A stretch of DNA of 64,000 nucleotides from Methylobacterium sp. E-065 (GCF_022829605.1 NZ_JAKSYD010000114.1:186001-250000); one strand, 5' to 3'; shown: positions 1-11,668, numbered from the stretch's first letter. Program-made: numbers and translations. The notes: generated by a model not told the origin, from the sequence alone.

Positions 1-464
1 AGATGGCCATGCTCGGCATCCTCTGCCTGCCGCTGATGATGCTGGGCTTCACGGCGCTCGCCACCGTCATCCCGGCGGGTCTTGCCGGTCCGGCCAATGC
101 CGGCCCGCACGGCTTCACCGAGATCCTCTACGCCTACACCTCGGCGGCGGCCAATAACGGCTCGGCCTTCGGCGGGCTGACGGCCAACACGCTGTTCTAC
201 AACAGCACGCTGGCGATCGGCATGCTGGTCGGTCGGTTCTTCGTGAAGATCCCGGTGCTGGCCATCGCGGGCTCGCTCGCGGCCAAGAAGCGGGTACCGG
301 CCTCGGCGGGGACGCTCCCGACCCATGGCGGTCTGTTCGTCGGGCTGCTCGTCGGCGTGATCCTGATCATCGGCGGCCTGACCTTCTTCCCGTCCCTGGC
401 GCTCGGCCCCGTGGTCGAGCACCTCGCCGGGTCGGACGGCCAGACCTTCGCGGCGGGGGGCTGA
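1..464 (+). CDS. kdpA: KdpA, potassium-binding subunit of the Kdp K+-ATPase (3' part)
   Basis: Only the last 150 or so residues are inside the window; the frame is open to the left edge, so the ATG near base 3 is internal. The translated part carries a membrane helix, the loop with the NNGSAFGG selectivity-filter-like segment typical of KdpA, and two more hydrophobic helices (about residues 100-140). KdpA is the channel-like subunit that binds and conducts K+ in the inner-membrane KdpFABC complex. It is followed after one base by a small ORF and then by kdpB, kdpC and kdpD, so this is the front of a kdp operon. Identification is firm; the upstream part and the operon promoter are not visible. 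Confidence 0.96.
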   Translation, partial: MAMLGILCLPLMMLGFTALATVIPAGLAGPANAGPHGFTEILYAYTSAAANNGSAFGGLTANTLFYNSTLAIGMLVGRFFVKIPVLAIAGSLAAKKRVPASAGTLPTHGGLFVGLLVGVILIIGGLTFFPSLALGPVVEHLAGSDGQTFAAGG

Positions 465-465
465 G

Positions 466-657
466 ATGCCGCGCGCCCTGCCCTCGCGGCGCATGCCGCG
501 CCACCGGCTCATGCTGCATCGGCCACCGCCCCGGCGGAGCCAATCCCAGCCGGTGCGGACCTCGGACCTCGTGCTGGCGCTCCTCGGCGTCGTGCTGCTC
601 GGCGGCTTCGCCCTGCTGGCGGCCTACGCCCTGACCAGCGGCCTGCTGGCCCCCTGA
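466..657 (+). CDS. Small one-helix membrane protein between kdpA and kdpB, KdpF-like
   Basis: 63 residues. The N-terminal 30 are Arg/Pro/His rich and basic; residues about 34-57 form one strongly hydrophobic helix (VLALLGVVLLGGFALLAAY) ending in a short polar tail. It starts one base after the kdpA stop and lies just before kdpB, so it is almost certainly cotranscribed. In E. coli the 29-residue KdpF lies upstream of kdpA and stabilises the complex as a single helix. Here the helix could do the same job from a different gene position, with a basic N-terminal extension. The KdpF role is inferred from size, topology and place only; start codons at residues 10 or 16 are also possible. Confidence 0.6.
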   Translation: MPRALPSRRMPRHRLMLHRPPPRRSQSQPVRTSDLVLALLGVVLLGGFALLAAYALTSGLLAP

Positions 658-714
658 CCCCGACAGCGCCCGGCGCCTCGCGCCGGGCCTCCCGCCTCCC
701 TCCGGACACCCCCC

Positions 715-2820
715 ATGTCGCGTCAGACATCCTCCCTGTTCAGCGCCGCCCTGATCGGGCCGGCCCTCCTCGGCTCCGTCCGAAAACTCGATCCCCGGGC
801 CATGATCCGAAACCCGGTCATGTTCGTGGTCGAGGTCGTGGCCGCCCTCACCACCGTGCTGTTCGTCCGCGATCTCGCCACCGGCGGCAGCGATCTCGCC
901 TTCTCCGGCCAGATCATCCTGTGGCTGTGGTTCACCCTGATCTTCGCCAACTTCGCCGAGGCGCTTGCCGAGGGCCGCGGCAAGGCCCAGGCCGACAGCC
1001 TGCGGCGCACCCGCACCGAGATGACGGCCAAGCGCCTCACCGGCAGCGACCTCAAGACCCTCGGCCGGGCCTACGAGATGGTGCCTGGCACGAGCCTCAA
1101 GGTCGGCGACGTGGTGCTGGTCGAGGCCGGCGACCTGATCCCCTCCGACGGCGAGGTCATCCAGGGCGTGGCCTCCGTCAACGAGGCCGCCATCACGGGC
1201 GAATCCGCCCCGGTGATCCGCGAATCCGGCGGCGACCGCTCGGCGGTGACCGGCGGCACGCAGGTTCTCTCCGATGAGATCAGGGTCCGCATCACCGCGG
1301 CCGCGGGCTCGACCTTCGTCGATCGCATGATCGCGTTGGTCGAGGGCGCCGCACGGCAGAAGACCCCGAACGAGATCGCCCTCAACATCCTGCTCGCCGG
1401 GCTGACCCTCGTCTTCGTCTTCGCAGTGGCCTCGATCCCGAGTTTTGCGAGTTACGCCGGTGGTTCGATTCCGGTGATCGTGCTGGTCGCCCTGTTCGTC
1501 ACGCTGATCCCGACCACGATCGGCGCCCTGCTCTCGGCGATCGGCATCGCCGGCATGGACCGGCTGGTGCGGTTCAACGTGCTCGCCATGTCGGGCCGCG
1601 CCGTCGAGGCCGCGGGCGACGTCGACACCCTGCTGCTGGATAAGACCGGCACCATCACGCTGGGCAACCGCCAGGCCACCGAGTTCCGCCCGGTCCGGGG
1701 CGTCTCTGAGCAGGACTTGGCCGACGCGGCGCAGCTCGCGTCGCTCGCCGACGAGACGCCGGAGGGCCGCTCCATCGTGGTGCTCGCCAAGGAGAAATAC
1801 GGCCTCCGCGCCCGCGATATGGCCGGGCTCAATGCCACCTTCGTGCCGTTTACCGCGCAGTCGCGCATGTCGGGCGTCGATCTGGACGGCGCCTCCATCC
1901 GCAAGGGCGCGGTCGATGCGGTGATCGCCTCGCTCTCCGGCCAGCCGGTTCCGAGCCGCGGCTCCAATGCGGCGCTGGCCTTCCAGAGCGCGGCCGAGAG
2001 CCAGGCGGCCATCGAGATCCGGGCCATCGCCGAGACGATCGCCAAGGCCGGCGGCACGCCGCTCGCGGTGGCCCGCGACGGGCAGCTGCTCGGCGTGGTC
2101 TACCTGAAGGATATCGTGAAGGGCGGCATCCGCGAGCGCTTCGCGGAGCTGCGCCGCATGGGCATCCGCACGGTGATGATCACCGGCGACAACCCGATGA
2201 CCGCGGCGGCGATCGCTGCCGAGGCCGGCGTCGACGATTTCCTCGCCCAGGCCACCCCGGAGGACAAGCTCGCGCTGATCCGCCAGGAACAGGCGGACGG
2301 CAAGCTCGTCGCCATGTGCGGCGACGGCACCAACGACGCCCCGGCCTTGGCCCAGGCCGATGTCGGCGTCGCCATGAACACCGGCACGGTGGCGGCCCGC
2401 GAGGCCGGCAACATGGTCGACCTCGACAGCGACCCGACCAAGCTCATCGAGATCGTCGGCATCGGCAAGCAGCTGCTGATGACCCGCGGTGCGCTGACGA
2501 CCTTCTCCATCGCCAACGACGTCGCGAAGTACTTCGCGATCATTCCGGCGATGTTCCTCGGGCTCTATCCGCAGCTTCAGGCGCTCAATGTGATGCATCT
2601 CGCCTCGCCGCAGAGCGCGATCCTGTCGGCGATCATCTTCAATGCGCTGATCATCGTGGCGCTGATTCCGCTCGCCTTGCGCGGCGTGACCTATCGCGCC
2701 GTCGGTGCGGCCGCGCTGCTGCGCCGGAACCTGCTGATTTACGGGCTCGGCGGCGTCCTCGTGCCCTTCGTCGCCATCAAGGTCATCGACCTCGCCGTCT
2801 CGGCCCTCCACCTCGCTTGA
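715..2820 (+). CDS. kdpB: KdpB, P-type ATPase subunit of the Kdp K+ pump
   Basis: 701 residues, the normal length. Catalytic subunit that hydrolyses ATP to drive K+ uptake. Visible P-type ATPase marks are the actuator TGES at 161-164, the phosphorylation motif DKTGT with Asp309, and the hinge GDGTNDAP near 536-543. Membrane helices lie near 35-85, 225-270 and 590-690. The Ser of TGES, whose phosphorylation inhibits E. coli KdpB, is present (Ser164). It is followed 22 bases later by kdpC. The ATG at 715 follows a purine-poor stretch, but the N-terminus aligns in kind with known KdpB, so the start is accepted. Confidence 0.98.
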   Translation: MSRQTSSLFSAALIGPALLGSVRKLDPRAMIRNPVMFVVEVVAALTTVLFVRDLATGGSDLAFSGQIILWLWFTLIFANFAEALAEGRGKAQADSLRRTRTEMTAKRLTGSDLKTLGRAYEMVPGTSLKVGDVVLVEAGDLIPSDGEVIQGVASVNEAAITGESAPVIRESGGDRSAVTGGTQVLSDEIRVRITAAAGSTFVDRMIALVEGAARQKTPNEIALNILLAGLTLVFVFAVASIPSFASYAGGSIPVIVLVALFVTLIPTTIGALLSAIGIAGMDRLVRFNVLAMSGRAVEAAGDVDTLLLDKTGTITLGNRQATEFRPVRGVSEQDLADAAQLASLADETPEGRSIVVLAKEKYGLRARDMAGLNATFVPFTAQSRMSGVDLDGASIRKGAVDAVIASLSGQPVPSRGSNAALAFQSAAESQAAIEIRAIAETIAKAGGTPLAVARDGQLLGVVYLKDIVKGGIRERFAELRRMGIRTVMITGDNPMTAAAIAAEAGVDDFLAQATPEDKLALIRQEQADGKLVAMCGDGTNDAPALAQADVGVAMNTGTVAAREAGNMVDLDSDPTKLIEIVGIGKQLLMTRGALTTFSIANDVAKYFAIIPAMFLGLYPQLQALNVMHLASPQSAILSAIIFNALIIVALIPLALRGVTYRAVGAAALLRRNLLIYGLGGVLVPFVAIKVIDLAVSALHLA

Positions 2821-2842
2821 ACCGGTCCCCCGGAGACCCACC

Positions 2843-3448
2843 ATGCTCAGACAGCTTCGCCCTGCCCTAGTCCTGCTCACCGCGCTCACGGTGATCACCG
2901 GCCTCGCCTATCCCCTCGCCATGACCGGTCTCGCGGGGGCAATCCTCCCCGCCAAGGCCGCCGGCAGCCTGATCGAGCGCAGCGGCACGACCGTCGGGTC
3001 CAGCCTGATCGGGCAGAATTTCACCCGCGGCGGCTACTTCCACGGCCGCCCCTCGGCCACCACCGCAACCGATCCCGACGACGCCTCCAAGACGGTGCCG
3101 GCGCCCTACAACGCCGCCAATTCTTCGGGCTCGAATCTTGGGCCCACCAGCGCGGCTCTGGCCGAGCGGGTGAAGGGCGACCTCGAGACGCTGAAGGCCG
3201 AGAACGCCGCCGCGCCGGTGCCGGTCGATCTGGTCACGACCAGCGGCTCTGGCCTCGACCCGGACATCTCGCCGGAGGCCGCCTACTTCCAGGTGCCGCG
3301 CGTCGCCAAGGACCGCAAGATCGCTGAGGATAAGCTGCGCGATCTGGTGGCATCCCATGTCGAGGGCCGCACGCTCGGCCTGCTCGGCGAGCCGCGCGTG
3401 AATGTCCTCGCCCTGAACCTCGCCCTGGACGGTCTCGCCCACCCGTAA
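2843..3448 (+). CDS. kdpC: KdpC, subunit of the Kdp K+-ATPase
   Basis: 201 residues. One N-terminal membrane helix (about residues 10-34) anchors a periplasmic domain, the usual KdpC layout. The segments SLIGQNF, GRPSAT and [11 protein letters not shown], which are hallmarks of the family, are present around residues 52-100. KdpC assists assembly and nucleotide or ion affinity of KdpB and KdpA. It lies 22 bases after kdpB with a GGAGA-type ribosome binding site and 19 bases before kdpD, within the same operon. Confidence 0.98.
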   Translation: MLRQLRPALVLLTALTVITGLAYPLAMTGLAGAILPAKAAGSLIERSGTTVGSSLIGQNFTRGGYFHGRPSATTATDPDDASKTVPAPYNAANSSGSNLGPTSAALAERVKGDLETLKAENAAAPVPVDLVTTSGSGLDPDISPEAAYFQVPRVAKDRKIAEDKLRDLVASHVEGRTLGLLGEPRVNVLALNLALDGLAHP

Positions 3449-3467
3449 GGCGCACTATAGAGGAATT

Positions 3468-6185
3468 ATGCCCGAGCCCGGCCGCGATCCGAACCGCCCC
3501 TCCCCCGACGCGCTCCTCGAAGCGGCGCGCCGGGAAGAGCGGACCTGCGGCCGGCTCAAGGTCTTCCTCGGCGCCGCTCCCGGCGTCGGCAAGACCTACG
3601 AGATGCTGACCATCGGGCGCGCCCGCCTGAAATCCGGGACCGATGTGGTGATCGGCGTGGTCGAGACCCACGGCCGCGCCGAGACCGAGGCCCTGGTCGA
3701 CGGCCTCGAGACGATCCCCCGCCGGCCCGTGCCGTATCACGGCGCGGTCCTGAAAGAGATGGATCTCGACGCGCTGCTCGCCCGCCGGCCGGCGCTCGCG
3801 CTGGTGGACGAACTCGCCCACACCAACGCGCCGGGCTCGCGCCACCCGAAGCGCTATCAGGACGTCGAGGAACTGCTCGATGCGGGCATCGACGTCCTGA
3901 CGACGCTCAACATTCAGCATGTCGAGAGCCTCAACGACGTGGTGGCCTCGATCACCCGCATTCGCGTGCGCGAGACCGTGCCGGACGGCGTCCTCGACCG
4001 GGCCGACGACATCGAGGTGGTCGATCTCAACCCCGACGACCTGATCCAGCGCCTGAAGGACGGCAAGGTCTACGTTCCGACCAACGCCGAGCGCGCCCTC
4101 AAGCACTACTTCTCTCGCGGCAACCTGACGGCCCTGCGGGAACTGGCACTGCGGCGCACCGCCGACCGGGTCGACGACGAATTGCTGGGCCACATGCGGG
4201 CCAACGCCATCGCGGGCCCCTGGGCGGCCGGCGAGCGCGTGCTGGTCTGCGTGAATGAGGATCCCAGTTCATCGGGCCTCGTCCGCTACGCCAAGCGCCT
4301 CGCCGACCGACTGCACGCCCCCTGGACGGCACTCGTGATCGAAGGCGCCCGGGCGGCCTCCCTCCGAGAGGCGGAACGTGACCGGATCGCCCAGGCTCTC
4401 CGGCTGGCCGACCGGCTCGGGGGCGACGCCGTCACCCTGCCGGGCGGCCGGCGCATCGCCGACGACGTGCTCGACTACGCCCGCTCGGCCAACGTCAACC
4501 ACATCATCGTCGGCAAGGCGAGCCGATCCTGGCTGTTCGAGCTCATCAACGGCTCGGTGGTCCATGACCTCGTGCGCCTGAGCGGCAACATCAGCGTCCA
4601 CGTCGTTCGGGGCGAGTCCGTCCCGGACGAGCGGCAGCCCCGCCGGGCGATCACGGTCGCGCCCTCGGGCTCCGGCTTCGACATCAGGCCCTACGGCATC
4701 GCCATCGCGGCCATCGCGGCCGGTCTTGGGGCGGCCATCCTGGCGCAGCCATATGCGGGCATCGAGAACGCCGACCTGTTCCTGCTCACCGCCGTCGTGG
4801 CGGTGGCGGTGCGCTGGGGTCTCGGTCCGGCGCTGGCCGCAGTCGTGGCGGCCTCACTATCCTACAACTTCTTCTTCCTGCCGCCGGTCTACACCCTGAC
4901 GATCGCCGATCCGACCAATGTCGCGGCCTTCCTGCTTTTCACCCTGGTGGCCGTGCTGGTCTCGAACCTCGCGGCCCGCGCCCGGCGGGTCGCGGTGGTA
5001 AGCCAGGGCCGCGCGCGGGCGACGGAGCGGCTGTTCGGCTTCTCGCGAAAGCTCGCCGCCTGCGGGACGCTGGACGATGTCCTCTGGGCGACCTGCGCCC
5101 AGGTGGCGGCGATGCTGAAGGTCCGCGTCGTGCTGCTCCTGCCCGACGGCAAGGCCGTCACCGTCCGGGCCGGCTACCCGCCGGAGGACATGCTAGAGGC
5201 AGCCGACGTGGCGGCGGCCCAATGGGCATTCGACAACGACAGGCCGGCCGGCCGAGGTGCCGACACGCTGCCGGGCGCCAAGCGCCTGTTCTTGCCGATG
5301 CGCACGGGACGCGGCACGATCGGTGTGATCGGTCTGGACGCGGACGGGACCGGGCCGATCCTGACGCCGGAGGCCCGCCGCCTCCTCGACGCCCTGGCCG
5401 ATATGGGGGCGCTCGCCATCGAGCGGGTCCGCCTCGTGGAGGATCTCGACCGGGCCGAGCGCGCCGCCGAGACGGACCGTCTGCGACAGGCGCTGCTTAC
5501 CTCGATCAGTCACGACCTGCGCACGCCGCTGGCCTCGGTGCTGGGGGCGGCCAGCACGCTGCGCGACCTCGACGCCGCCCTGGCGCCGGACGCGAAGTCG
5601 GAGTTGCTCGGCACCATCATTGAGGAAGCGGAACGATTGAACCGCTTCATCGCCAACCTGCTCGACATGACCCGTCTGGAGGCCGGCGCGGTGGCGCCGA
5701 ATCTTTCGGCGCAGGATGTCGGGGAGACCGTCGATACCGCGCTGCGGCGGACCCAGAAGGTCCTCGCGGAGCACCACGTCGCGGTCGATGTCGCCCCCGA
5801 TCTGCCGACCTTGGCGCTCGATCCGGTCCTGTTCGAACAGGTTCTCGTCAACCTCCTCGACAACGCGGCCAAATACGCGCCGGACGGCTCGACCGTGACG
5901 GTCCGGGCGGTGCGCGAAGGGACGACGGTGCATCTCACCGTCCTGGACGAGGGGGATGGCCTGCCAGAGGCCGATACCGAGCGGGTGTTCGACAAGTTCT
6001 ACCGGGCTCGCAAGGGCGATCGGGTTCGGGCTGGAACCGGGCTGGGCCTGGCCATCGCCCGCGGCTTCGTCGAGGCGATGGGCGGTACGGTCACAGCTTT
6101 GAATCGCCGCGACCGGAGCGGGGCCTGCTTCAGCATCATCCTGCCGATACCGACGCGGGTCGCCTCCAAAGGCATCGCGGCGTAA
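3468..6185 (+). CDS. kdpD: KdpD, sensor histidine kinase controlling kdp
   Basis: 905 residues, full length. Order of domains: KdpD N-terminal domain with Walker [10 protein letters not shown] at 35-43 and the VDELAHTN segment, a universal-stress-like domain near 245-375, four closely packed membrane helices near 405-500, a GAF-like region, then HisKA with [11 protein letters not shown] (phospho-acceptor His682) and an HATPase domain with NLLDNAAKY and GTGLGLAIA. It senses K+ limitation and turgor-related signals and normally phosphorylates KdpE. No kdpE follows: the next gene is a PTS EIIA-like protein, which in E. coli is known to bind KdpD. The 20-base spacing from kdpC suggests cotranscription. 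Confidence 0.98.
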   Translation: MPEPGRDPNRPSPDALLEAARREERTCGRLKVFLGAAPGVGKTYEMLTIGRARLKSGTDVVIGVVETHGRAETEALVDGLETIPRRPVPYHGAVLKEMDLDALLARRPALALVDELAHTNAPGSRHPKRYQDVEELLDAGIDVLTTLNIQHVESLNDVVASITRIRVRETVPDGVLDRADDIEVVDLNPDDLIQRLKDGKVYVPTNAERALKHYFSRGNLTALRELALRRTADRVDDELLGHMRANAIAGPWAAGERVLVCVNEDPSSSGLVRYAKRLADRLHAPWTALVIEGARAASLREAERDRIAQALRLADRLGGDAVTLPGGRRIADDVLDYARSANVNHIIVGKASRSWLFELINGSVVHDLVRLSGNISVHVVRGESVPDERQPRRAITVAPSGSGFDIRPYGIAIAAIAAGLGAAILAQPYAGIENADLFLLTAVVAVAVRWGLGPALAAVVAASLSYNFFFLPPVYTLTIADPTNVAAFLLFTLVAVLVSNLAARARRVAVVSQGRARATERLFGFSRKLAACGTLDDVLWATCAQVAAMLKVRVVLLLPDGKAVTVRAGYPPEDMLEAADVAAAQWAFDNDRPAGRGADTLPGAKRLFLPMRTGRGTIGVIGLDADGTGPILTPEARRLLDALADMGALAIERVRLVEDLDRAERAAETDRLRQALLTSISHDLRTPLASVLGAASTLRDLDAALAPDAKSELLGTIIEEAERLNRFIANLLDMTRLEAGAVAPNLSAQDVGETVDTALRRTQKVLAEHHVAVDVAPDLPTLALDPVLFEQVLVNLLDNAAKYAPDGSTVTVRAVREGTTVHLTVLDEGDGLPEADTERVFDKFYRARKGDRVRAGTGLGLAIARGFVEAMGGTVTALNRRDRSGACFSIILPIPTRVASKGIAA

Positions 6186-6288
6186 GCCTGCCGATGGACC
6201 TGCGGCTTGGCCGAGAGGGGCCGACCTTGCGGCTACGGGCTGACGAACAGGATTTCACGATGTCCCTCACCATACGAACTGCGCGGCC

Positions 6289-6750
6289 ATGACCGTCGAC
6301 GAGATCCTGGCACCCGCCGACGCACTGATCGGTCTGCGCAGCGCCGGCAAGATCCCACTCCTCGACGATCTGGCCCGACGGGCAGCCGGCACGCTCGGGA
6401 TCGATGTGACGGCAATCCTCCCGGCCCTGCTTCGGCGCGAGGATCTCGGGTCCACGGGGATCGGGGATGGCATCGCGCTGCCCCATTCCCGGCTGGACGC
6501 CGTCCAGCGCCCCTACGGGATGCTCGCCCGGCTGCGCGAGTCGATCGACTTCGACGCCGTGGATGACCGGCCGGTCGATCTCGTCTTCCTGCTGCTTCTT
6601 CCCTCGGGTGCGGAAGGCGAGAACCTGAACGCCCTCGCCTGCGTGGCGCGCCGCTTGCGCGACCCCGAGACCGCCGCTGCGCTGCGTCGCGCCCGGGATG
6701 CACGGAGCCTGCATGCCGCAGCGAGCGGCCGGAGCCTTACGGAGGCGTGA
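6289..6750 (+). CDS. PTS EIIA(Ntr)-like protein beside kdpD
   Basis: 153 residues, the size of a single PTS EIIA type-2 domain. The phospho-acceptor motif is conserved as IALPHSRL with His66, and the N-terminal part (DEILAPADALIGL) and the region DRPVDLVFLLLLP match PtsN-type proteins. It starts about 100 bases after kdpD, where kdpE normally lies, and is the last plus-strand gene before a convergent permease gene. In E. coli, unphosphorylated PtsN binds KdpD and stimulates kdp transcription, so a dedicated regulatory partner for KdpD is a reasonable inference. Its likely phosphate source, PtsP, is encoded at 49-51 kb. It could also be the only ptsN of the genome; this window cannot tell. Confidence 0.82.
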   Translation: MTVDEILAPADALIGLRSAGKIPLLDDLARRAAGTLGIDVTAILPALLRREDLGSTGIGDGIALPHSRLDAVQRPYGMLARLRESIDFDAVDDRPVDLVFLLLLPSGAEGENLNALACVARRLRDPETAAALRRARDARSLHAAASGRSLTEA

Positions 6751-6768
6751 TGCGACGCCCTGGGCTGA

Positions 6769-8106
6769 TCAGTGCGCCCCGCCCACCGCAACGAACTTGA
6801 ACAGGAAGATCGCGGCGATCACCCAGACCACCGGCTTCACCTCGCGCGCCCGGCCGGCGAACAGCTTGAGCACCGCGTAGGTGATGAAGCCGCAGGAAAC
6901 CCCAGTGGCGATCGAATAGGTGAACGGCATGAGCAGCGCCGTCACGCAGGCCGGGATCACCTCGGTGCGATCGTCCCAGTCGAGGTCGGCGAGTTCGCGC
7001 AGCATCAGGCAGGCGACATAGAACAGCGCCGGCGCGGTCGCGTAGAGCGGCACCGCGGCCGCCAGCGGAGCAAAGAACAGGCAGGCCAGGAACAGGACCG
7101 CCACCGTCACGGCCGTCAAGCCTGTGCGGCCGCCCTCCTCCACTCCGGAGGCGCTTTCGAGATAGGCGGTTGTGCTCGACGTGCCGAGCAGCGAGCCCGC
7201 GAAGACCGATACGGAATCGGCCATCAGCGCGCGGTCGAGGCGGCGCATCCGGCCCTCGGTCAGCAGTCCGGCCCGGTTGGCGACCCCCATCAGCGTGCCG
7301 GTGGCGTCGAACAGTTCGACCAGAAACAGGACCAGGATCACGTTGAGCAGGCCACCCGACAGGGCGCCCGGAATATCGAGGGCGAACAGCGTCGGGGTGA
7401 TCGACGGTGGCAGGGAGACGATACCCTGGAAGCCGTTCCCGGCAACGGCGAAGCTTAGGGCCGTGACCGTGAGGATGCTGGAGAGCAGAGCCGCCCGCAC
7501 CTTCCGAGCCGAGAGGACGGCGACCATCAGGAACCCGATCACGGCCAGGACCGTCCCGGGTCGATGCAAATCGCCGAGGGTGACGAAGGTGGCTGGGCTT
7601 GCCGCGACGATGCCGGCATTCTTCAAGGCGATGATCGCCAGGAACAGGCCGATCCCCGCCGTGATCGCGATCCGCATCGAGCGCGGGATCCCGTCGACAA
7701 TGATCGCGCGCAGCCCGGTCAGCGTGACGATCAGGAAGCACAGGCCGGATATGAACACGGCCCCGAGGGCGGCCGGCCAGGCGAAGCCGAGGCCCTGCAC
7801 CACCACGTAGGTGAAATAGGCGTTGAGCCCCATCCCGGGCGCGAGGGCGATCGGATAATTGGCGTAGAGCCCCATGATCAGCGAACCGAGCGCTGCCACG
7901 AGGCAGGTCGCCACGAACACGGCGCCGCGGGGCATGCCGGCATCCGCCAGGATGCTGGGGTTGACGAACACGATGTAGGCCATCGTCAGGAACGTGGTCA
8001 GGCCCGCCAGCAACTCGGTGCGGACACTGGTGCCGTGCTCGGCGAGCTGAAATGTTCGCTCCAGAAAACCGCCCGACGGCGCGGGAGAGATGGCATCCCG
8101 CTTCAT
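6769..8106 (-). CDS. NCS2/AzgA-type purine permease (hypoxanthine/guanine family)
   Basis: 445 residues with about 12 hydrophobic segments. The N-terminal region ([20 protein letters not shown]), the segment [10 protein letters not shown] and the [22 protein letters not shown] stretch are signatures of the AzgA/PbuG group of nucleobase permeases in the inner membrane. The start at 8106 is an ATG that overlaps the stop of the upstream xanthine dehydrogenase-like gene by four bases (ATGA), so the two are translationally coupled. Substrate is inferred from the family and from the neighbouring purine oxidation genes; adenine, guanine, hypoxanthine or xanthine cannot be told apart from sequence alone. 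Confidence 0.93.
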   Translation of the reverse strand: MKRDAISPAPSGGFLERTFQLAEHGTSVRTELLAGLTTFLTMAYIVFVNPSILADAGMPRGAVFVATCLVAALGSLIMGLYANYPIALAPGMGLNAYFTYVVVQGLGFAWPAALGAVFISGLCFLIVTLTGLRAIIVDGIPRSMRIAITAGIGLFLAIIALKNAGIVAASPATFVTLGDLHRPGTVLAVIGFLMVAVLSARKVRAALLSSILTVTALSFAVAGNGFQGIVSLPPSITPTLFALDIPGALSGGLLNVILVLFLVELFDATGTLMGVANRAGLLTEGRMRRLDRALMADSVSVFAGSLLGTSSTTAYLESASGVEEGGRTGLTAVTVAVLFLACLFFAPLAAAVPLYATAPALFYVACLMLRELADLDWDDRTEVIPACVTALLMPFTYSIATGVSCGFITYAVLKLFAGRAREVKPVVWVIAAIFLFKFVAVGGAH

Positions 8107-10847
8107 GCCGAGGCGCCGTCCGCGTTCAGGCTGGCCGCGACGGCCCGGTAGATCCGGTCGGGCGCGAACGGTGTCGCCGTAAGTCGCGCCCCGGTCGCGT
8201 CTCGGATCGCGTTGCCGAGCGCCGCCGCGACAGGGTTGAAAGGCGATTCGCTCATGGATTTCGCGCCAAGCGGGCCGACGCTGTCGTGAGTCTCGGCGAA
8301 CAGGACTTGCGTATCCGGGACATCGGCGCAGGCGGGGATGTGGTAGTCGCGAAACGCCTGCGTGATCACCCGCCCCCCGCCGTCGATGCGGACATCCTCG
8401 TAGAGTGCCGCGCCGATCGCTTGCGCGACGCCGCCTTCCACTTGGCCGCGGCACTGCATCGGATTGATGACGCGCCCTGCATCGGCGGCGTGAATGCTGC
8501 GCAGGATGCGCACCTCCCCGGTCTCCGGCCGGACGGCCACCCGGAAGGCCTGGACGTTGAACGACACCGAGCGCGGGCTGCCGTCGGCGTGCCCGTCCGC
8601 CTCCAGCGGTCCGAGTGCGGCAAGAGCGAGCGGACCGCCCGGTGTCGCGACCGTATCGCCGGCGAGCCGACAAGCCTCGACGGCCGCGCCGGATATCTCG
8701 GCCGCCCGGGCGCGGATCCGCTCCGCCAGGGCCTCGGCGGCGCGCAGGACTGCCAGACCGCCAACGACGGTGCCGGTGCTGCCATAAGCACCGGTGTCGT
8801 GGCCAACCGTATCCGTGTCGGCTCCGAGGACCCGGACGCAGCCGGGATCGGCGCACAACGCGGAGGCTGCGATCTGACGGTGCACCGTGCTGGTGCCGTT
8901 GCCGAACTCTGCGGTGCCGACCCGGACGGTGTAGGGACCGTCCGCCTCCAGGCTCACCCGTGCGTCGGCGAAGTGGCCTCGGGGCGGGATCGTGTCGATC
9001 ATCGCCATCGCCATGCCGGTGCCGGCGCGCCAGCCCGGTTCCGGCTCCGGTCCTGGATCGGCTTGCATGGCCGCTTCCACCAGATCCAGGCACTGGTCGA
9101 GCCCGTAGCTGCCGAACACCACGTCGTGCGGCTCCAGGCTGTTCGACACCATCGGGTCGCCCGGCCTGATGGCGTTCCGGCGACGCAGCTCGAACGGATC
9201 GATGCCGAGGCGCCGGGCGATCTCGTCCAAAGCGGATTCGAGGGCGAAGATCGTCTGGCTCAGGCCGTAACCCCGGAAGGCGCCGGACGGGACCGTGTGG
9301 GTGTAGACGGCGCGCCCGGCGACCCGCTTGTTCGGGCAGGCGTAGGCCGCCAGCACCTCGTTGCAGCCGTGGTGGATCACCCCGCCTGCATGGTTGCCGT
9401 AAGCGCCAGTATCGGAGAGGACGTCGAGGTCGATGGCCGTGAGCGTACCGTCCCGCCGGGCGCCGACCGTTACTGTGACCCGCATCGGGTGACGGGTCGT
9501 GGTCGCAATGAACTGCTCCTGCCGGGTCAGCTCCCAGCGTACCGGGCGACCGGTCCGCAGCACCGCGAGGGCGACGAGATCCTCGGTCAGCATCTCCTGC
9601 TTGCCGCCGAAGCCGCCGCCGACCCGCCCGCAGACGACGCGCACCGCATCCCGTTCGAGGCCGAACAGCTCGCACAGGGCATCCCGGGTCAGGAACGGCA
9701 CCTGGCTGCTGGTGCGCAGCGTCAGGCGGCCGTCTGGGTCGTGCCAGCCGATGCAGCCATGGGTCTCCAGCGCCGCGTGCTGGAGCCGCTGGGACAGGAA
9801 GGTGTCCGCGTAGATGATATCGGCTTCAGCGAGTCCCGCCGCGACATCGCCGACCTCGCCGTGGACTTCTGCGGCCAGGTTCGGGTGGGGCCCAAGGGGC
9901 GGCGCATCGTTGCCGGGTTCTTCGCCGGGATTGTGGACCCGCAGTGCATCGGATGTGAGCGCCAAGGCTGGATCGAGCAGAGCGGACCGGATCGCGTAGG
10001 TGACGCGCAGGGCCCGGCATCCGGCCTCGGCAGCCGCCTCATTCTCCGCGATCACGGCGGCGACGCGTTGGCCGACGAACCGCAGGATCGGATCGAGCAC
10101 GCGGGTATCGGCGGCGTCGTCCCTGGGGTCCTGGTGGCGGCCGGTTGAGAAGCGGCCGGGCGGTGCGTCCGCATGGGTGAGGATTGCAACGACGCCGGGG
10201 ATCGCGTGCGCGGCCGCCGCGTCGATCGTCACGACCCGGGCATGGGCATGCGGCGAGCGCAGCACCTTGAGGTGGAGGGCGTCACCGGGCGGCATGTCGA
10301 GGGTGAAGCGCTCCCGCCCGCAGACCACCGGCAGCGCGGCCGGGGCCGGGAGGCTCTGCCCGACCGGATCGTCGCCGTTGTATCCTTGAGCCGCATGGCC
10401 AATCCCCGCGATGGCGTCGCGGATCGCGCGATAGCCGGTGCAGCGGCACAGATTGCCCTTGAGCACGGTGTCGAGATCCCACCGCTGGCCCTGGTCGAGG
10501 GCGGAAGCGGTCATGATCATGCCGGCGGTGCAGAAGCCGCATTGAAAGCCCTGCGCGGACAGGAAGGCCGCCTGCATCGGGTGGATCGTGTCGGGTAAGC
10601 CGTCATCCGCGCGGCAGGAGCCGGCGAGCCCCTCGATGGTGGTCACGGCCCGGCCCTCGGCGCGGAAGGCCGGGATCAGGCAGCTATGGACCGGTTCGCC
10701 GTCCAGGTGGACCGTGCAGGCGCCGCAATCGCCCGCGTCGCAGCCCTTCTTGACGCCGAACCATCCGGCCTCGCGCAGGTAGGTGCGCAGGCACTGGCCC
10801 GGCCGCGGCGCGCCTTCGTACCGGCTCCCGTTGATCGTCAGATGCAT
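8103..10847 (-). CDS. XdhD-like molybdenum hydroxylase: 2Fe-2S domain fused to molybdopterin-binding domain
   Basis: 914 residues. Residues 1-160 are a xanthine-dehydrogenase iron-sulfur domain: plant-type cluster cysteines 36, 41, 44 and 56, then a second cluster with CGFC near 96-99 and CRC near 131-133. The rest is the hammerhead and molybdopterin-binding domain, with GGGFGGK near the middle, the GAFRGYG segment, and KSMSESP near the end carrying the catalytic-region Glu. The FAD domain is absent here and encoded by the next gene upstream. This split (FAD alone; FeS plus Mo fused) is that of E. coli YgfM/XdhD rather than XdhABC, and in E. coli a purine permease gene also follows xdhD. Likely reaction: hydroxylation of hypoxanthine or xanthine toward urate. 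Confidence 0.9.
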   Translation of the reverse strand: MHLTINGSRYEGAPRPGQCLRTYLREAGWFGVKKGCDAGDCGACTVHLDGEPVHSCLIPAFRAEGRAVTTIEGLAGSCRADDGLPDTIHPMQAAFLSAQGFQCGFCTAGMIMTASALDQGQRWDLDTVLKGNLCRCTGYRAIRDAIAGIGHAAQGYNGDDPVGQSLPAPAALPVVCGRERFTLDMPPGDALHLKVLRSPHAHARVVTIDAAAAHAIPGVVAILTHADAPPGRFSTGRHQDPRDDAADTRVLDPILRFVGQRVAAVIAENEAAAEAGCRALRVTYAIRSALLDPALALTSDALRVHNPGEEPGNDAPPLGPHPNLAAEVHGEVGDVAAGLAEADIIYADTFLSQRLQHAALETHGCIGWHDPDGRLTLRTSSQVPFLTRDALCELFGLERDAVRVVCGRVGGGFGGKQEMLTEDLVALAVLRTGRPVRWELTRQEQFIATTTRHPMRVTVTVGARRDGTLTAIDLDVLSDTGAYGNHAGGVIHHGCNEVLAAYACPNKRVAGRAVYTHTVPSGAFRGYGLSQTIFALESALDEIARRLGIDPFELRRRNAIRPGDPMVSNSLEPHDVVFGSYGLDQCLDLVEAAMQADPGPEPEPGWRAGTGMAMAMIDTIPPRGHFADARVSLEADGPYTVRVGTAEFGNGTSTVHRQIAASALCADPGCVRVLGADTDTVGHDTGAYGSTGTVVGGLAVLRAAEALAERIRARAAEISGAAVEACRLAGDTVATPGGPLALAALGPLEADGHADGSPRSVSFNVQAFRVAVRPETGEVRILRSIHAADAGRVINPMQCRGQVEGGVAQAIGAALYEDVRIDGGGRVITQAFRDYHIPACADVPDTQVLFAETHDSVGPLGAKSMSESPFNPVAAALGNAIRDATGARLTATPFAPDRIYRAVAASLNADGASA

Positions 10848-11668
10848 CGGCCGCCCTCCTGCAACGCGTCGCGGATTTCCCGGGCGAGGAGACCGGTGAC
10901 GTGGCGCCGCCAGTCGGGCCGGCCGTGGACGTCGTCGTAGTAGAGCGTGTCGGGGATCGCGGCGGCGAGGGCCCGGGCCAGAGTCACATCGTCGGGCGAA
11001 GCGTCGAAGGCGAGGCGGACCGGCCGGCGGATTGCAGCCGTCACGGTGAGCGTCAGGGCGCCGTCCGCGTGTCGTGTGCCGATCAACAGGGCACCTGATC
11101 GACCGGCCGGACTGAGGCTGATGCGCCGGAACGCCGTCCGCCGAACCAGCGCCTCCGCCGGGACGTGCAGGCTGCGCAGGATCTCACCGGCTCGCAGGGC
11201 GTTCCGCTGGGGACCGAGCACAAAATCCGCTGCGGGCAGGTCTCGCTCGGCGCCATCGGTCGACCAGATCGCGCAGCGCGCCTCCAGCGCCACGGCCAGC
11301 GCGATCATCGGCCCGGCCGGAAGAGCGAGACAGAGATTGCCGCCCACGGTCGCGGTGTTCCAGATCTTGAACGAGCCGAGGAGCGCGCGGCAGCACTGGC
11401 CGATCAGCGGCGCTGCGCTCCAGTGAGATGGAAGTGCGAGCCGGTCGAGCTGCGCGAAGGTGCAGGTCGCCGCGAGGATCAGGCCGTCCGGTCCGATCGC
11501 GTGCGCGGGCCAGCCGAGACCCGCGAGGTCGACAAGGCGCCGCGTTTCCGGCTGCGGTTCGGAGAACAGCCACGTTCCACCCGCCAGACAGGCATCCCCC
11601 GCCTGCCACGGCGGCAGTTCGGATCGGCTGCGCGGCCTGAGGACGGTCTCGATGGTGTTGAGATCCAT
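10838..11668 (-). CDS. FAD-binding subunit of the xanthine dehydrogenase-like enzyme
   Basis: 276 residues, matching the FAD-binding/CO-dehydrogenase flavoprotein domain found in the middle of xanthine dehydrogenase. Visible marks are the flavin-binding LAGGTWL (residues about 28-34), the segment [22 protein letters not shown] around 105-125, and a C-terminal domain with [15 protein letters not shown]. It is the first gene of a three-gene operon: its end overlaps the FeS/Mo subunit by 10 bases. The expected role is to pass electrons from the iron-sulfur clusters to NAD+ or another acceptor. It resembles E. coli YgfM in its arrangement. Confidence 0.88.
   Translation of the reverse strand: MDLNTIETVLRPRSRSELPPWQAGDACLAGGTWLFSEPQPETRRLVDLAGLGWPAHAIGPDGLILAATCTFAQLDRLALPSHWSAAPLIGQCCRALLGSFKIWNTATVGGNLCLALPAGPMIALAVALEARCAIWSTDGAERDLPAADFVLGPQRNALRAGEILRSLHVPAEALVRRTAFRRISLSPAGRSGALLIGTRHADGALTLTVTAAIRRPVRLAFDASPDDVTLARALAAAIPDTLYYDDVHGRPDWRRHVTGLLAREIRDALQEGGRCI

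Noticed and set aside
367..2898. 843-codon open frame antisense to kdpB
   Set aside because: The frame mirrors the third-position G+C bias of kdpB; the translation is Arg/Asp/His/Gly rich without domain character.
8052..10148. 698-codon plus-strand frame opposite the FeS/Mo subunit gene
   Set aside because: Antisense shadow of a gene with all cofactor motifs intact.
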